Below the pieces are notes generated by a model that saw only the letters and a list, made by a program, of their open reading frames with translations, did not search any database and had not been told where the DNA came from. Both the position numbers and the translations under genes were made by a program. Positions 10,938 through 23,800 of a stretch of 64,000 bases of DNA are shown here, in pieces. Each line of letters starts with the position of its first letter. The stretch's first letter is position 1. Source of the DNA: Plutella xylostella (lineage: Eukaryota > Arthropoda > Insecta > Lepidoptera > Plutellidae); contig NC_064010.1 in the NCBI RefSeq assembly GCF_932276165.1, positions 5,890,001-5,954,000 of the forward strand. Direction: 5' to 3'.

Positions 10938-13153
10938 ATGTGGCAGGAGCTGCGGCGCCGCTGGCTGGTCGGCGGCATCATGGCGGCCGTGCTCGTGGCC
11001 GTCGTGGCGCCGGACTTGGGCGCTCCCGGAGGCAACTACCGCATGCTCACTCTTAGCTCATCCTAGATCGCATTGCACCCATCCGGCCATGTAATTATTA
11101 CTTATTTTATATATTTTACTTACTATTTACTTAGAGTTTAGATCTGGAGGGTTACACCAGTGATGAGGGGCATCTTATGTGCATGAGTCAAGCAGATCAT
11201 GACATGTGTTAAATTGAGAGTGCAAGCAAGAAGAAGGATTTTCCACACTCGCCTGTTTTACCTAGGGCGTGCAAAACCAGAAGGTTTTTCACCGGTTTTG
11301 ATATTACTTAAATATTTTTTGTCAAACAGTACTAATTAAACAAGGAACCCATATTTTTAGATCGAGATATCCACAAAACATACGAATAAAACATTTTTTA
11401 TGATATACTTACCTATTTTTAATCAACCATATGACAAATTAATAATTTAGTGAACAGGAAAAAAAGTTAAATAAGAATTATCATAGTACTTACTGTTATC
11501 ACATCTAAAAAAAGTGTGTGGCACCTTAATGGTGTTTTTATATCGTTCTGTTATCATCAATAATTGTATATTTTAAACATACAGGCAGATTTTGAAAAAA
11601 AAACATTTATCGTCTGATTCTTACGACCACTCTATAGTAGCAGTAAGATGATGAATGTTTTTTTGATGTATTACAGATTTGTTCATATCAACGCAACGAA
11701 AGAAAGCCTAACTTATTGATGGACACGACTGCATTTGATTTGATTTCCTCAACACTTCATGAAAAAAGTCCATAACGTCGAATGCAGTCCCCGCACTTGG
11801 CCTAATTATATTTTCAACAACGGTCAATGCAGTCCTGTTTTACCTAGAGTTTGTATGAAGACCACCTTGTTGTGCTTTATTGGGCCAGATTTCAACGTTA
11901 TAATTATGTGCACCCAGAGTACCTTTTTTTCACACAGCAATAAGTTTTCATATAGCAAAAAATGTGAACTCACACGCACACATCGGTCACTGACGTCGTG
12001 TTTGCTTTACGGCGCCTAGGCAGAGTGCCGGCATGTGCACCAGAAAATCGTCACTCAATTTCCATACAATATTTTAGTGTTTTTTTATGAGTTTCACCAT
12101 TAATCTAGTGTCCATCAGTGTGCCAACCGATATACAAATTCTTTTATTTTTAGAGTTTATGGGTTCAACTTCTAATGTATGTAAAAAAGTATATAAAAAT
12201 ACGATCAAAATCGGTGAAAACCCGGTTGTCGGTTTCCGGTTTTGAACTCTCAAAACCGGTTATGAAAAACCGTGATATATTGTCCGGTTAACCGGTTTTC
12301 CGGTTAACCGGTTAACCGGTTTTGCACGCCCTAGTTTTACCCTCATCCACGGGTACAAGGCCCTTTTTATAGGAATTGTGAGGCAACGCCAGTGATAATA
12401 CTTGATTTTCTATAATCATCAGGACAGTTTGAAAGTTGGTGGTGGTGGACGATGATAATTTATACATTGGACGGCTGCATTGACTCATCATCATAATATT
12501 TAGAGTAATAAACTGCATAGTGCGTAAAAAATATGCTATACACATTTGTGCATGCACAGAAATATTATTAATATTTGACAATGTTTTAAAAATGATAGTA
12601 GGTAGTTATTATTTGCTAGGCTAGTTTTTTTTTCAGTAAGAACTTGAAAGCTAAGCTAAAATTCAACTCAGCTTAATTTATTAACTTAGACCTGTTGGTA
12701 AATATTTTGTGGACAGATTTGCAACTGGCTTACTTTTAAATTAATAGTGTTCTGATTATTAGATTTTAAATTTGAAGGCTTCTAGGAAACTTAATTTCAA
12801 TAATTTTAAATTAGGTACCTAATATTTGAAGACTTTTTGACCTCATAGTCAAAAGGACAGTTTTGTTAACCATTCCTCACTGAACTTAAACATAATTTAG
12901 GTACAAACTTACCATATTTTACATATTTCTGAAATTATCACTGTAATTTAATAATTTATAACTTCTTGGCAGACAGCATGTCTTTATCAAATTCAAATTC
13001 ATGTATTGCAATTTTCTTTTCCATATCACAATGCAAATACTGCAGCAGAATTTAATGATTGTTACCTACCTACTCTAATTGCAATTTTTAACACATAGTA
13101 TATAACATTCTAAGATCACATCCTAACTAATATTATAAATGCGAAAGTAACTG

Positions 13154-13200
<47 letters not shown>

Positions 13201-16200
13201 TACTCTTTCACGCCAAAACTACTGAACGGATTTGAATGAAATTTGGTATACATATGGTCTAGACCCTGGGAAAGAACATAGGCTACTTTTTATTCCGGAA
13301 TTCCCACGGGAAAACTTTTTAAGGCGAAGCGGAGCGCGCGGGAACAGCTAGTTTTAAATAAATCACTAAAGATAATCTACAATTTTACGTGTTAATCATT
13401 AATAAGCCATCATAGGTTTTTAATAAACATTATCTAAGAGAGTGGAATTTATTACACTGTTACAGTGATCAAAACTTACAGAATAACATTTACTTGTCTG
13501 AGAGAATAACTCAAGTGTTACCCTCAACATACAATAAAAGTACTATTAGTTACTATACTTACTACTTACACCCTTACCTATTAGCTAACATAACAACAAA
13601 CAACCTCTAGTAGACATCACCACACTCCTCCCGCAGGTCCTCTCCGCATGGACATCATCACCCCACTCGCCCGTTCCCTCGTGTACTTCCTGGCGGGGGC
13701 GCGCGGGGCGCGGTGCGGGCGGCGGGAGGCGCGGGCGGCGGGCGCGGCGCTGCTGCAGGCGCGGGTCGCGGCGCCGCTGCTCGCCGTGCTACTGGCGGCC
13801 AGTGACGTGGCGGATGTGAGGGTTGCTAGCGGGTCAGTGGTGCATCTACCTATCCTGTTACTACCACTTAACATTAGTAATTAACAATCCTTATGCAGCA
13901 TCGCTCCTTTGACAAATCTGACGTAACTTATATACAGGTTGTTGCAAAAAGGGTATACTAAGTGGAAACACTTGACTTTTTACTATAGAGCATGTTTTAT
14001 TTTCGCGAATTTTGAAATTTTGATTTTATTTTAACGCTAACGTAACATCCAGCACATGTAACAACTTGCAACATCCTGTAGATCTGACAAAGATTTGGCA
14101 GACGAGCGACTTAGCTTATGGATGTAATCGTTCACTGCTGAACATAGGCTACGTTTTTACAGGCTAGACTTTTTTCTAGCCCGTAGACCTACCTAAGCTC
14201 GTTGGTCCAGCAGACTGGAGGGCGTCCCAATCTATGCTTGCCTGCTACATTATGGTTGATGGTTAATTACTAAGGCTCGGTCGTGGTTTTTGTGTACTAG
14301 AGTTGAAAATCTTCGTGTTTGTCACACTGGTGACCCCGACATGATACCCTCTTCCTCTTTAGCCTGGTGACGCTGTCGCTAGGCGGCGGGTGCGCGTGGC
14401 TGGCGCTGGCGCTGTGCCCGCGCGCGGCGGCGCCGGTGGCGGCCGAGCACGTGGCCACCGCACTCACCGCGCCCATCGCCGTGGGGGTGCTGGTGAGTCC
14501 TTCTTTCATATGTGAATTTTAAAGATTTTAGGAATTGGTGTTAAATGTGCGGTTTGATGTTTGTGCCCCGTGGCCAGTCGCTATTAAAATTTGAACAGCT
14601 CAACCTCCTATGACTGCAGCCGCTTATGCCTAAGGGCTCTATATTCTGTGAGTGTCAGAGACCTTAACGGCATAGTATTAGACTGAAAGAGGCCTAGAAA
14701 TTGGTGATGAATAGTAAATGTACCTAAATTTAAATAAGTACTTATAGCATTATTTATCTACCAAACATTTTACATTCATCATCTAGCGTGTTAACGGTAG
14801 TTTTCTATTTCTCCAACAGTGTGGGCACTTCTCCCTTCCCCCGCTGGGGGGCGTGGCGTCCGCTGTCTTCTCCTCCGCCACCCCCTTCCTCATCGGCGTC
14901 CTCTACCGGAGGGTCTCCACACGATACCACAATAACTCTAAAAATAATGAGCATGCGTTCAACTCCATCCAAGACTGTGATACTTGCGATACGACTAGTG
15001 ATAGCAGAGATGCAAACTGCACCAACACTGCCATTGTATTTAAAAAAATAAACGAAACAATCAACAGCAACAATCTTGACGACACAGACGGTTATGCCCT
15101 TATCAATATGGATACTACCGCTTTTAATGCAACAAACACTGCCAACCACAAGACCAGCAACACTTATAGAAACGTAGCTAGCTTTAGAGATAACCACACA
15201 TACAGCAACGCAATATCTGGTGATAATCCGACCAGTGACACTTCAGCTATCACCAATTCCCACAATGCTGCCAAGAGCGGCAACGCTACGACCGCTCGCG
15301 CAGGCAGTAAGAACGGCAACGCAGCCACGACTGCTGGCAGTAAGAGCGGCAACGCGGCCCGCTGCTCGCAGTGGCTGATGCTGCTGCTGCTGTATGCTCA
15401 ATGCTGTGAGCTGTTGCGGGAAACTCCTGGAGAGCTGCATGTGGCGGACGTGCTGGGGGCCTTCATGCTGGGTGAGGAATCTGTTCTTTGTAACTAGTTC
15501 AGTGCCTGTGACCTAGGTCTTCTTCTTTTTCTAGTGCCTCTCCACTACTGGAGGTTGGCACGAGCTAGGCCACTCGAACGGAATCTTTGTGCATATACCT
15601 CTCAAGGTCTAGGACTGCCTTCCTAAAGCTTGAAGCATTTCCCACCACGCTCACATCTAGTTAATGTGCTAGATCTAAATTAGTAGGTTTCCTTACAATG
15701 TTTTCCTTCACCGTGAGCGATTGTGCATAAATTCGAAACAACTCAATGGTACTCTCTGCACATTCCAGTGGTGAGCGCTATCGCTGTCATTGACCAGCAA
15801 GCTTATAAGTGCATTATTGTGTCGCCAACCGATAAAACAACCATGGAACGGCTTTGAGCTGGTCACACTTGTCTAGTATCTGCCAACGTCTAACTAAATC
15901 ATTGACGTTGGCAGATGTTGGACGTTGAAGTGTTCCATAGTGGACCACTTCAAAAGTAGCAAAGGGTGTAAATGACATAATTATTACTATGCTCTAAATG
16001 AATCTAACTTCCATTCCGTCCATTCCAGTGGTATCATGGCTGGCGCTGTGCTACGCCAGTGCCTACGTGTTGTCGCGTCACGCGCGTGACTCGCGCCGCC
16101 TCGTGCTGGCCTGCTCGCTCACCAAGATGGCGGATGATGGTAAGGACTGAATTTACTTATTACTGTGTTATATGGGAGGGCTTTAGAAGCTGTCACCAGC

Positions 16201-16615
16201 CTAATCGCGGAAATGGAAGTTGAAGAAAAGTGAATTTTATTTTTGTCTATTAATCAATATTGATCAGTTATTCAGCATGCGTATAGGTAATCGGCCTATT
16301 ACTATTTCAGCTTGTAGATCTTTCTTTCTTTTTCCGATTTTAAGATACCTACGAGTACTTTTTTAGTTGAGCCTATGTCCAGCAGTAGCCGATTATGAGC
16401 TGATTATGATATCAGTACGGGCGACGTATCAACTGCAGCCTGGAGCAGCCAGCACCTGACCCAATACAGCTATCCAATCCTTTCATCACGATGATAAACC
16501 CTGGAGTAGAGTAGAAGTGTTTCTTGGCCAGTTTTTTTTTATGGAGGGCTGATGATGACGCCAACTCTTTCCAGGTTGGGTGGTGGGGTCGGCGTGCGCG
16601 GCGCTGGGCCTGTGA
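10938..16615 (+). CDS. SLC10A7-like (SBF family) membrane transporter, with unusual splice and stop
   Basis: Exons 10938-11031, 13637-13832, 14363-14492, 14820-15471, 16029-16139 and 16575-16615 join in phase to 407 residues. The start 'MWQELRRRWLVGGI' and the rebuilt 'GGPL' after TM1 match the SLC10A7 N-terminus. Later parts ('GGVASAVFSS', 'WLMLLLLYAQCCELL', 'ACSLTKMADDGWVVG') fit its helices only loosely, so the protein is divergent. SLC10A7 is a ten-helix Golgi/plasma-membrane protein linked to calcium and glycosylation control. Three oddities stand out. Intron 1 starts with GC (GGAG|GCAACT). Exon 4 adds about 150 Asn/Ser/Thr-rich hydrophilic residues between helices. The frame meets TGA at 16613, after which about 37 more codons resemble the last helix and an acidic tail, to TGA at 16727-16729. 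An in-frame ATG at 10827 would add 37 residues. A decaying gene is possible. Confidence 0.6.
11263..12333. mobile_element. Non-autonomous hAT-like element in SLC10A7-like intron 1
   Basis: Terminal inverted repeats TAGGGCGTGCAAAACC (left) and GGTTTTGCACGCCCTA (right) are flanked by an 8-bp target duplication GTTTTACC at 11255-11262 and 12334-12341, the hAT hallmark. Sub-terminal sequence is rich in ACCGGTT repeats. No transposase frame remains over 1071 bp. The element starting at 63775 has a related terminus. Confidence 0.85.
13121..13351 (+). mobile_element. Non-autonomous Helitron of lepidopteran type
   Basis: It begins TCCTAACTAATATTATAAAT and ends in CTAG, inserted between A (13120) and T (13352), as Helitrons do. 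The body has the familiar 'ACTCTTTCACGCC', 'ACTGAACGGATTTG' and 'ATAGGCTACTTTTTATTCCG' blocks. A (TCTG)n microsatellite at 13155-13200 lies near the start. It is in intron 1 of the SLC10A7-like gene. It has no coding capacity. Confidence 0.85.
13934..14082. mobile_element. Short MITE-like element
   Basis: TACAGGTTGTTGCA at the left and TGCAACATCCTGTA at the right form 14-bp inverted ends with one mismatch. The adjoining 'TGTTGCAAAAAGGGTATACT' recurs near 21545, showing a dispersed family. It lies in intron 2 of the SLC10A7-like gene. Confidence 0.4.
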
Positions 16616-16729
16616 CGGCTGCCGGCCGCGCTGCTCGCGCCGCTGCAGGCCGCCGCGCTCGTCGCCGCCATACACCCTGGAGATGAGGATGATGATGAGG
16701 AGGAGGAGGAGGAGGTGTTGCTGCGTTGA
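16616..16729 (+). CDS. Possible readthrough extension of the SLC10A7-like protein
   Basis: In the same frame after TGA at 16613-16615, 37 codons read 'RLPAALLAPLQAAALVAAIH', then 'PGDEDDDEEEEEEVLLR', to TGA. The first part is hydrophobic and resembles the last helix of SBF/SLC10A7 proteins (a 'LP..LL.PLQ' pattern). The acidic tail comes from a GAG/GAT trinucleotide run. The stop context is TGA followed by C, a leaky type in insects. A nonsense mutation, a base-calling error or an unseen splice could also explain it. Confidence 0.4.
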   Translation, partial: RLPAALLAPLQAAALVAAIHPGDEDDDEEEEEEVLLR

Positions 16730-18786
16730 GTGAGCGGTTGGAGGATAGTGCAGTACTTTGTAGTTTGGAAATGCGAAAAAGTGTACGTGGAAATCGAAAG
16801 CAGTTCAGTTATGGTATCTGTATGCTCTACTGCTGCCGCTACACGGGTTCGTTTGTCGAGATTCGCCATAAATACAGTACTTTGATTGGTGGAACTTAGA
16901 ACACGCACTAAACGAGTTTATTGACGTCGATAACGAACCCATGTAGCCGTCTCTTTCATATGAGGGAGACCTAATGGCCAATAATATTTTCAATAGGACT
17001 TAAAATGTTTGCTTTGTCGCTCAACTCGAACATTACTGATCAACAATCTAAATAGAATTGTGATAATAATGGAAATGTAACTAAGAAGTGTCCAGAAAGA
17101 ATGAGAAGACTCAATGAATGTGCCTGAAGATATGAATTATCATGACCAAGAGATGTAACGAGGCCTTTAGATCAACTAGTTTCTAGATATCGAAGTAGTA
17201 CTTACTTAGGTGGGATTAGTGATCCCATGAACTAATGTTGTTATAATGTGTTCTGTTCCAGTCGGAACTAACTAAGGATTCAGTATCGATTTAGGTAGGT
17301 AGATCATCTCAATTAATATTTTTCCTTACATAGTCAAAATTTAGATAAAAAAAAAATTTACTTACTTAATTAAATTTTAATACCTAGTGTTGAATGAATA
17401 ATTTGTGAGTAACAACTAATTTTAATAGATTGTAGTTACGATAGGTAGGTACTTAGATAAATTTGAAACAATTAGGATATGCATAGAGTGGCCTTAGTGT
17501 TCATATTATGTACCTAGTTAGAAATTGACATTTTAGCTCCTAAATTGTAATTAGGTAGTACCATTAACCACATTTTGTCTTCTACTAACTAACAATGCAT
17601 AAGTTTCAAATAAATATTTTTAATTAATACCTAAATTGTTTTTATTTCTTTCTTTGATATAGGTAAATAGGATAGGGCTTAGGGGTATAAAAACAATGAA
17701 ATCGTTGGAAAAACAATATAATTATTCAAAAAAATATCACATGTAATATTAAGATTCTAACAAAATAAAATAGCTAAAACTAAGATATTTTCACTAGGAC
17801 TCACTATTTCACTTAACATAGATTATTAACTTAATTAATCATTAGACATCTGTCATATTCGATAACGATAAACCCTACTATGTCTAAATCATCTTCGTTT
17901 GTATCCACCTACACTTTAAAAACATAGAATTGGTTTTGTATTGTATCAGTGACGTTTAAAGTAGTAAAACATGCATACAGACAAATTGAGAATCTTCTTT
18001 TTTTTGTCGGTTAAAAACTGAAGACTGATACCATTGAATGCTGTGAAAATTACGCATCTCACATTAATGCAAGCGGATACCTATTTACTTTTAGGTACTT
18101 ACGATTAATGAACAGTTTTTTTAAATTTAATTCACCGATTAAATACAACGTATGAATGTATCCAGTTTAGTAATTGTCTACATACATCTACTTCGTTAAC
18201 AACAATACGACTTAAGATAATTATTATGATACTTTTATACTAATGGCATGTTTTAGCGTGCATTCATTTTAGAATACTTAATTGCACAAAATAAATAGCA
18301 CTTAATCTAAATACCAACTATCTATTTTTTCTAACGTAATACTATCAATATCAATGTAAGATACCTAAGGTACCTTTAGGACGGATATTACCTATTGTTA
18401 AATTCGTTTTTCACGACCTAGACCTATGTCATTAGGTATCATTAAGTAATTTTGTGTCCTAAAATAACAAAGGAACTTTTAAAATGTAAAATTATAAAAT
18501 AACTTTATTACTTTAACTAAAAAAACTTTTTAAATTCGAGGGTTCCTCTAAAGCTGAATGTTCAGAGAGCAATACATGACTTTGGTTGATTGACACTAAA
18601 CATTTTTTCTACATAACTACGGACTAACAATTGCCAATGAAGAAAATTTCAAAGCATACATTTAGAAATGCCATGCTGCGTAAATAACCAAATAATTCCA
18701 CATCAGTTAAATGTACATTAGATCCTAAACAGCTCTCCAGCAGCTAAACAGTCTAACATTGGTCTAAGGCAGCCCACGCCGGCTGC
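16730..18786. other. Convergent intergenic region (SLC10A7-like / ABCB)
   Basis: AT-rich, with no exon recognised. It presumably holds the 3' UTR of the SLC10A7-like gene (an AATAAA lies at 17609-17614). A repeat end near 17970-18015 ('TGAGAATCTT', 'GTCGGTTAAAAACTG') resembles one at 48475-48515. Confidence 0.45.
18504..18509 (-). promoter_or_regulatory. Candidate poly(A) signal of the ABCB gene
   Basis: AATAAA on the minus strand about 280 bases after the ABCB stop codon. There is no other support. Confidence 0.3.
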
Positions 18787-20883
18787 TCACGGCAGCGCGC
18801 CCTGCTGCTCCAGCAGCTGCGCGTAGAGTCCACCACGTGCCGCCAGCTCCGCGTGCGAGCCCTGCTCCGCCACCACGCCTGCGGGGAACACACCGTTAGG
18901 AAAGAAAGAAAGTTGAAATGATACGTACGGCTACCGCGCCACCATTGGTGATGTGTAAAACATCGGTCAGATTTGCCAGTTAAGCGAGCTGGTGGCTATA
19001 TTAAAAGTCATAAATAAGTAATCAATATGATTATGAGGTATAAAAATTCTATACAGCACATGCTGAGTCAGAGGCAATTTCCTGGCAAAATCATACTTAT
19101 TTCAATAACCTTATAATTTTATACTATAACTGAATTGATACTGTTATGTAGGTATTCGTACTGTGTATTTTGTGAGAAAATAAAGGATGTAGGTATAGCT
19201 ATGTCTAATGATGAAGAAGTAGAAATACCTTTGTCAATGACACAGATGGTGTCGGCATGCCTCACGGTAGCCAGTCTGTGCGCGATCATGATTGTAGTTC
19301 TGCCCTTAGACGCCGCTTCTAGCGCTTCTTGTACTATCTGCAAACGTGATACAATAACATACGTAAGTACAAGAACAAGGAAGTTACTTATAAAAAATCG
19401 TTTTAAAACCAAATAAAAAGGATGTTTGATTAAATTTAAGGATGAAATAGAAGGAGGACAGGACTGTTAATATTAACCTTTTCACTGCCAGCATCTAACG
19501 CCGAGGTTGCCTCATCCAGTAGCAATATCTTGGGGTTCCTGACGAGAGCTCGTGCGATGGCGATGCGCTGCTTCTGTCCGCCTGACAGTTGAGCCCCTCC
19601 GCCGCCGAGGTTTGTGTCGTAACCCTGTGCACATAATTGCATTTATAATATGTTCGAATAACTTAAATGATAATTGGATCTGGACCGCTGACTTTACCAA
19701 ATAGTAGTAAATTTTATAGACCCAGATTGATCTTATTTACGAGAAATATGAATAATAAGTAGTGAAAAGTACACCCACTTTGTCATACTATAATCAATAA
19801 ATGATGTGCTCCCACTATTAAATGAAATATAATAATACCTCGAGGTGATGGCAACCATTGTGTATTTAGACGATATCATTATCAATTCCTTCAATAAACA
19901 CCACTCACCATAGGCAAAGACGAGATGAAGCTGTGCACATTGGCCTGTCTAGCCGCCTCCAGGATCTCCTCCATGGGGATGATGCGCGAGTTGTCTCCGT
20001 AGGCGATGTTGTCGCGCACGGAGCGGTCGAACAGCACGGGCTCCTGCTGCACCAGCCCCAGCTGCTTGCGCAGGCGCCGCAGCGACAGCTGACGCTTGAT
20101 GTCCTTGCGGTCTAGCTCCTATGGAAATGTAAGGTTGTAATTAGAATCAGTTTCCTACAAAAACAAACATTCTCCAAAAAAAACATGACAAACATGACAA
20201 AACGGACAAAACATTCTAAATCATCTTTTTATAGTCTAACTGTTGTCCGCAAGCTTCGCTTTGATTTTTTTCCCGTGGGAATTCTGGGATAGAATAGTGT
20301 ATGTGTTATTTCAGGATGTCAGCTTTTTACGTACCAAGTTTCATCAAAATTTGTGTAGTTAGCCGTTTTTCGTAAAAAGATTAAACATACATCCAATGAT
20401 TTCAAAAGGAAGGATACGCCCGTCAGAACGTTTTGTCAAAAGAAAATGGCACCCGCGCGCTGGCCCTAATTTCATACAAATTATGACAGATTTATGAGGT
20501 TTTAGGGCCAACGCGAGGGTGTCATTTTCTAGAGCGGTTGGGCCTGTGCTTACGCTAGTAATATATAAGTCAATGCATCCATCCCTTATACATACATATG
20601 ATGACACTTTCATACATAATGTAAGACTTTCACGTCTATAAATCCTATTCTTTATTGACTACAACAATTTTTTTAAACCATAACTCACCACACTGCCCTC
20701 ATTCGGGTCGTAGGTGCGCATGAGCAGCTGCATGAGCGTGGACTTGCCGCAGCCGCTGGCGCCCACCAGCGCCACGGTGCGGCCGGCGGGCACCTGCAGG
20801 GAGAGCCCGCGCAGCACCGGCACCAGCGGCCGCGTCGGGTAGCGGAACGAGACAGACTTGTACTCGATTGTGCCTTGCGCTGA
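18787..20883 (-). CDS. ABCB exons 23-27: second nucleotide-binding domain
   Basis: A-loop 'VSFRYPTRP', Walker A 'GASGCGKST' near residue 1065, Q-loop 'LGLVQQEPVLFDRSV', signature 'LSGGQKQR' near residue 1172, Walker B 'ILLLDEATSALD' and H-loop 'TIMIAHRLATV' are all present in order. The protein ends 'LYAQLLEQQGALP' at TGA 18787-18789. The NBD2 signature region has an extra Gly run ('NLGGGGAQLSGGQ'). Confidence 0.95.
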
Positions 20884-23800
20884 CTGGAATGAAGAAAAAG
20901 AGTTATTGATGGTAATCAATATTATGAATCGTATAGTTATTTTATGTCGACTTCTTAGTCGATTCAGTACTCAAACTTCACAAACAAAATGGCGGCTTAC
21001 CCAGCTGGGATCATCTTCAACGGAATCCTCAGTGACGATGGCGGGCGTGCGGTTCATGATCTGTATAATACGGGCCCCGGAGCGCCGCGCCGCCGCGAAG
21101 TTAGGGGCGAACGAGAGCGCCTCCGCCAGCATCCACGCGCCGTAGATCAGCGCTTCGGATACTCTGTGGGGGGAGGCAGGGCGTTATAAGGTAATTGGCC
21201 GTTAAGTAATGTGATGGCATTGACGAAGAAGTATATTTGATTTTAAAACTAACAATATTTAACAAAAGCCTCACTACTCACAGTATAGCATATTCATACG
21301 GCATGTCTTCCCTGGCGATGAGATACCCTCCGTAGGCCAGCGAGATGGCGTATCCAAGAGTGGGCGCGCACAGACACAGCCCGTAGACCAGCCCGCGCAC
21401 GCGCGCCGCCGCGCCGCCGCCGCCGCCCGCCTCCAACGCTGCTGCGTAGCGGGACAGCAGGGCTTCTTCTACACCTGTAAGTGGGAGATATATGGTTATA
21501 TTTACATTTTTACGTTATAATCGGCTTTTCCTGAATCTTCAGGATGTTGCAAAAAGGGTATACTAAGCCGAAAGGGGGTGTCTCAGCGGGTCTGTTAGCG
21601 AAGAATCGATGACAGATGGGTTTAAAGAATTCTTGAGTGGATACTGAACGAGCAGGCGTAGTGTGGGACACGTACCGGGCCGCTGGACCTAGGACCTTAT
21701 TTGAGTAGCCGGTTCTTGCTGGCTTGATGGCTTGGAAGAAGCCTATGTTTCTCTCCTCCCACTAGAGCCTCTTTCTAGAGTTAAAAGGCTGTTACTGACC
21801 CAAGCTCTGCACGGTGCGTATGTTGATGATGGCCTCCGTAGCCACGCGGCTGGCCTGCTCCATGCCGGCGCGCGCCGCCGCCTCCGCCTTCTCCATCACG
21901 TAGCTCTCCAGGTAAATACCGCCCATCACCTGTAAGGACAGATTGGTTTAACATACATAGTTATGGCTGATTTCTATAAGAGCATATTGAAGCATAAGGT
22001 TTAAGTTTTTTTCTAGTGGGAATGCTGCATTATACAATGTGATTAATCAATTGATTATGTGCAAAGTGTCACTCGGCCGCTATTATTGATCTTTGGCAAG
22101 GATACTATCCGAATCCTGTCTTGTCATTTGTTAATAATGCAACATTATGATGCCACACACATCTACATATTCCACAGCTTCCATTAATTCCGAAAGCCTT
22201 TAAACCTCACAGTTCAAACATCCAGGTACCAGGCGCACATAACTTCCCGAAGCTTCGCTCGCTACGTTGTGTGTACTCACGGTGGGTATGCTGAGCAGGC
22301 TGACGAGCGTCATGCGCCAGGAGTAGGCGGCGGCGAGCGCCACGCCCAGCACCAGCGTGCTCACGCCCTGCAGCACCGTGCCCAGGCGCGTGCCTAGAAA
22401 ATAGAGGGCGGTTGTTGTTAGAATGGAAAAACTGTCAAAATATCATTCAAGACAAAGCACGGATCCGCCAGCAATTTCCTCTCTTCGCTTGACGATGACC
22501 AAACCGTGGAGGGGATTATGGTGGGAACTGTGATGTGAAAGGATTAACCGGCGACTGTAAATCACCATCCTCATGCGGCACGATTGTTGAATTAATCTGG
22601 AATAAAAAGTCATCTGTAGCCCCCCTGTAGCACTACGTTTGTGGCTAACTACTCGCTAGTAAAAAAAATATCTCTCTCTCTCTCTCTCAGCCTTCTGTAG
22701 TCCACTGTTGGACATAGGCCTCTCCTAACGATCGCCACCCCAAACGGTCACCCGCCATCTGCATCCAGCGGCTTCCCGCTACCTTCCGCAGATCATCAGA
22801 CCAACGGGTTGGGGGGCGACCGACACGCCGTTTGCCGACACGGGGTCTCCACTCCAGAACCTTTCTACTCCAGCGGTCGTCGGCTCTGCGGGCTACGTGG
22901 CCAGCCCATTGCCACTTCAGCGTGCTAATCCTTTTGGCTATGTCGGTAACTTTAGTTCTCCTGCGGATTTCTTCATTACGAATCCTATCTCGCAGGGACA
23001 CGCCTAACATAGCCCTTTCCATAGCACGCTGAGCAACTCTGAGCTTGTGGATAAGCCCTTTGGTGAAGCACCACGTCTCGGCTCCGTAAGTCATCACTGG
23101 CAACACGCACTGATTGAAAACGTTTGTTTTCAGACACTGAGGTATGTTTTCAGTGAAGATGTGTCGTAATTTCCCGAACGCTGCCCATCCGAGTTGGATT
23201 CTACGAGCTACCTCTTTATCGAAGTTGGATTTACCTAATCGGATCACTTGTCCTAGGGATACTGATCGACAACTTCGATGGTGACACCTCCTACAGTTAC
23301 GGGCGATGATGAAACATGTTCGTTCGACATGACCTTTGTCTTGTCCATGTTCATTTTCAGCCCAACTTGTTTAGAGGCATCATTGAGGTCTGTGAGCATT
23401 TCGCCTAACTCCTCCAGCGTTTCCGCCATAATAACTATGTCATCAGCAAATCGTAGATGAGAGATATATTCGCCATTGACGTTAATGCCCAGTCTTTTCC
23501 ACTCTACAAGCTTAAAAACATCTTCCAGTGCACAGGTGAACAGTTTCGGAGAAATAACATCTCCCTGTCTCACGCCCCTTTGCAACTGGATCGGTTTTGT
23601 GCTATGTTCGTGTAATCGAACTGACATTGTGGCAGCATTGTACATACATCTCAACACCTCGATATAGCGATAGTCTATATGGCACCGCTGAAGGGATTGA
23701 AGCATCGCCCAGAGCTCAATAGAATCAAAGGCTTTCTCATAGTCCACAAACGCTAGACATAAAGGTAGATTATACTCCTCGGTCTTCTGTATAACCTGCC

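Noticed and set aside
14327..14350. 'CTGGTGACCCCGAC' resembling a retroelement primer-binding site
   Set aside because: No LTR end or other retroelement sequence was found beside it; a short chance match just before an acceptor.
16524..16908. Ser-rich and Arg-rich frames opposite the SLC10A7-like last exon
   Set aside because: Shadows of the GAG/GAT run and GC-rich exon on other frames.
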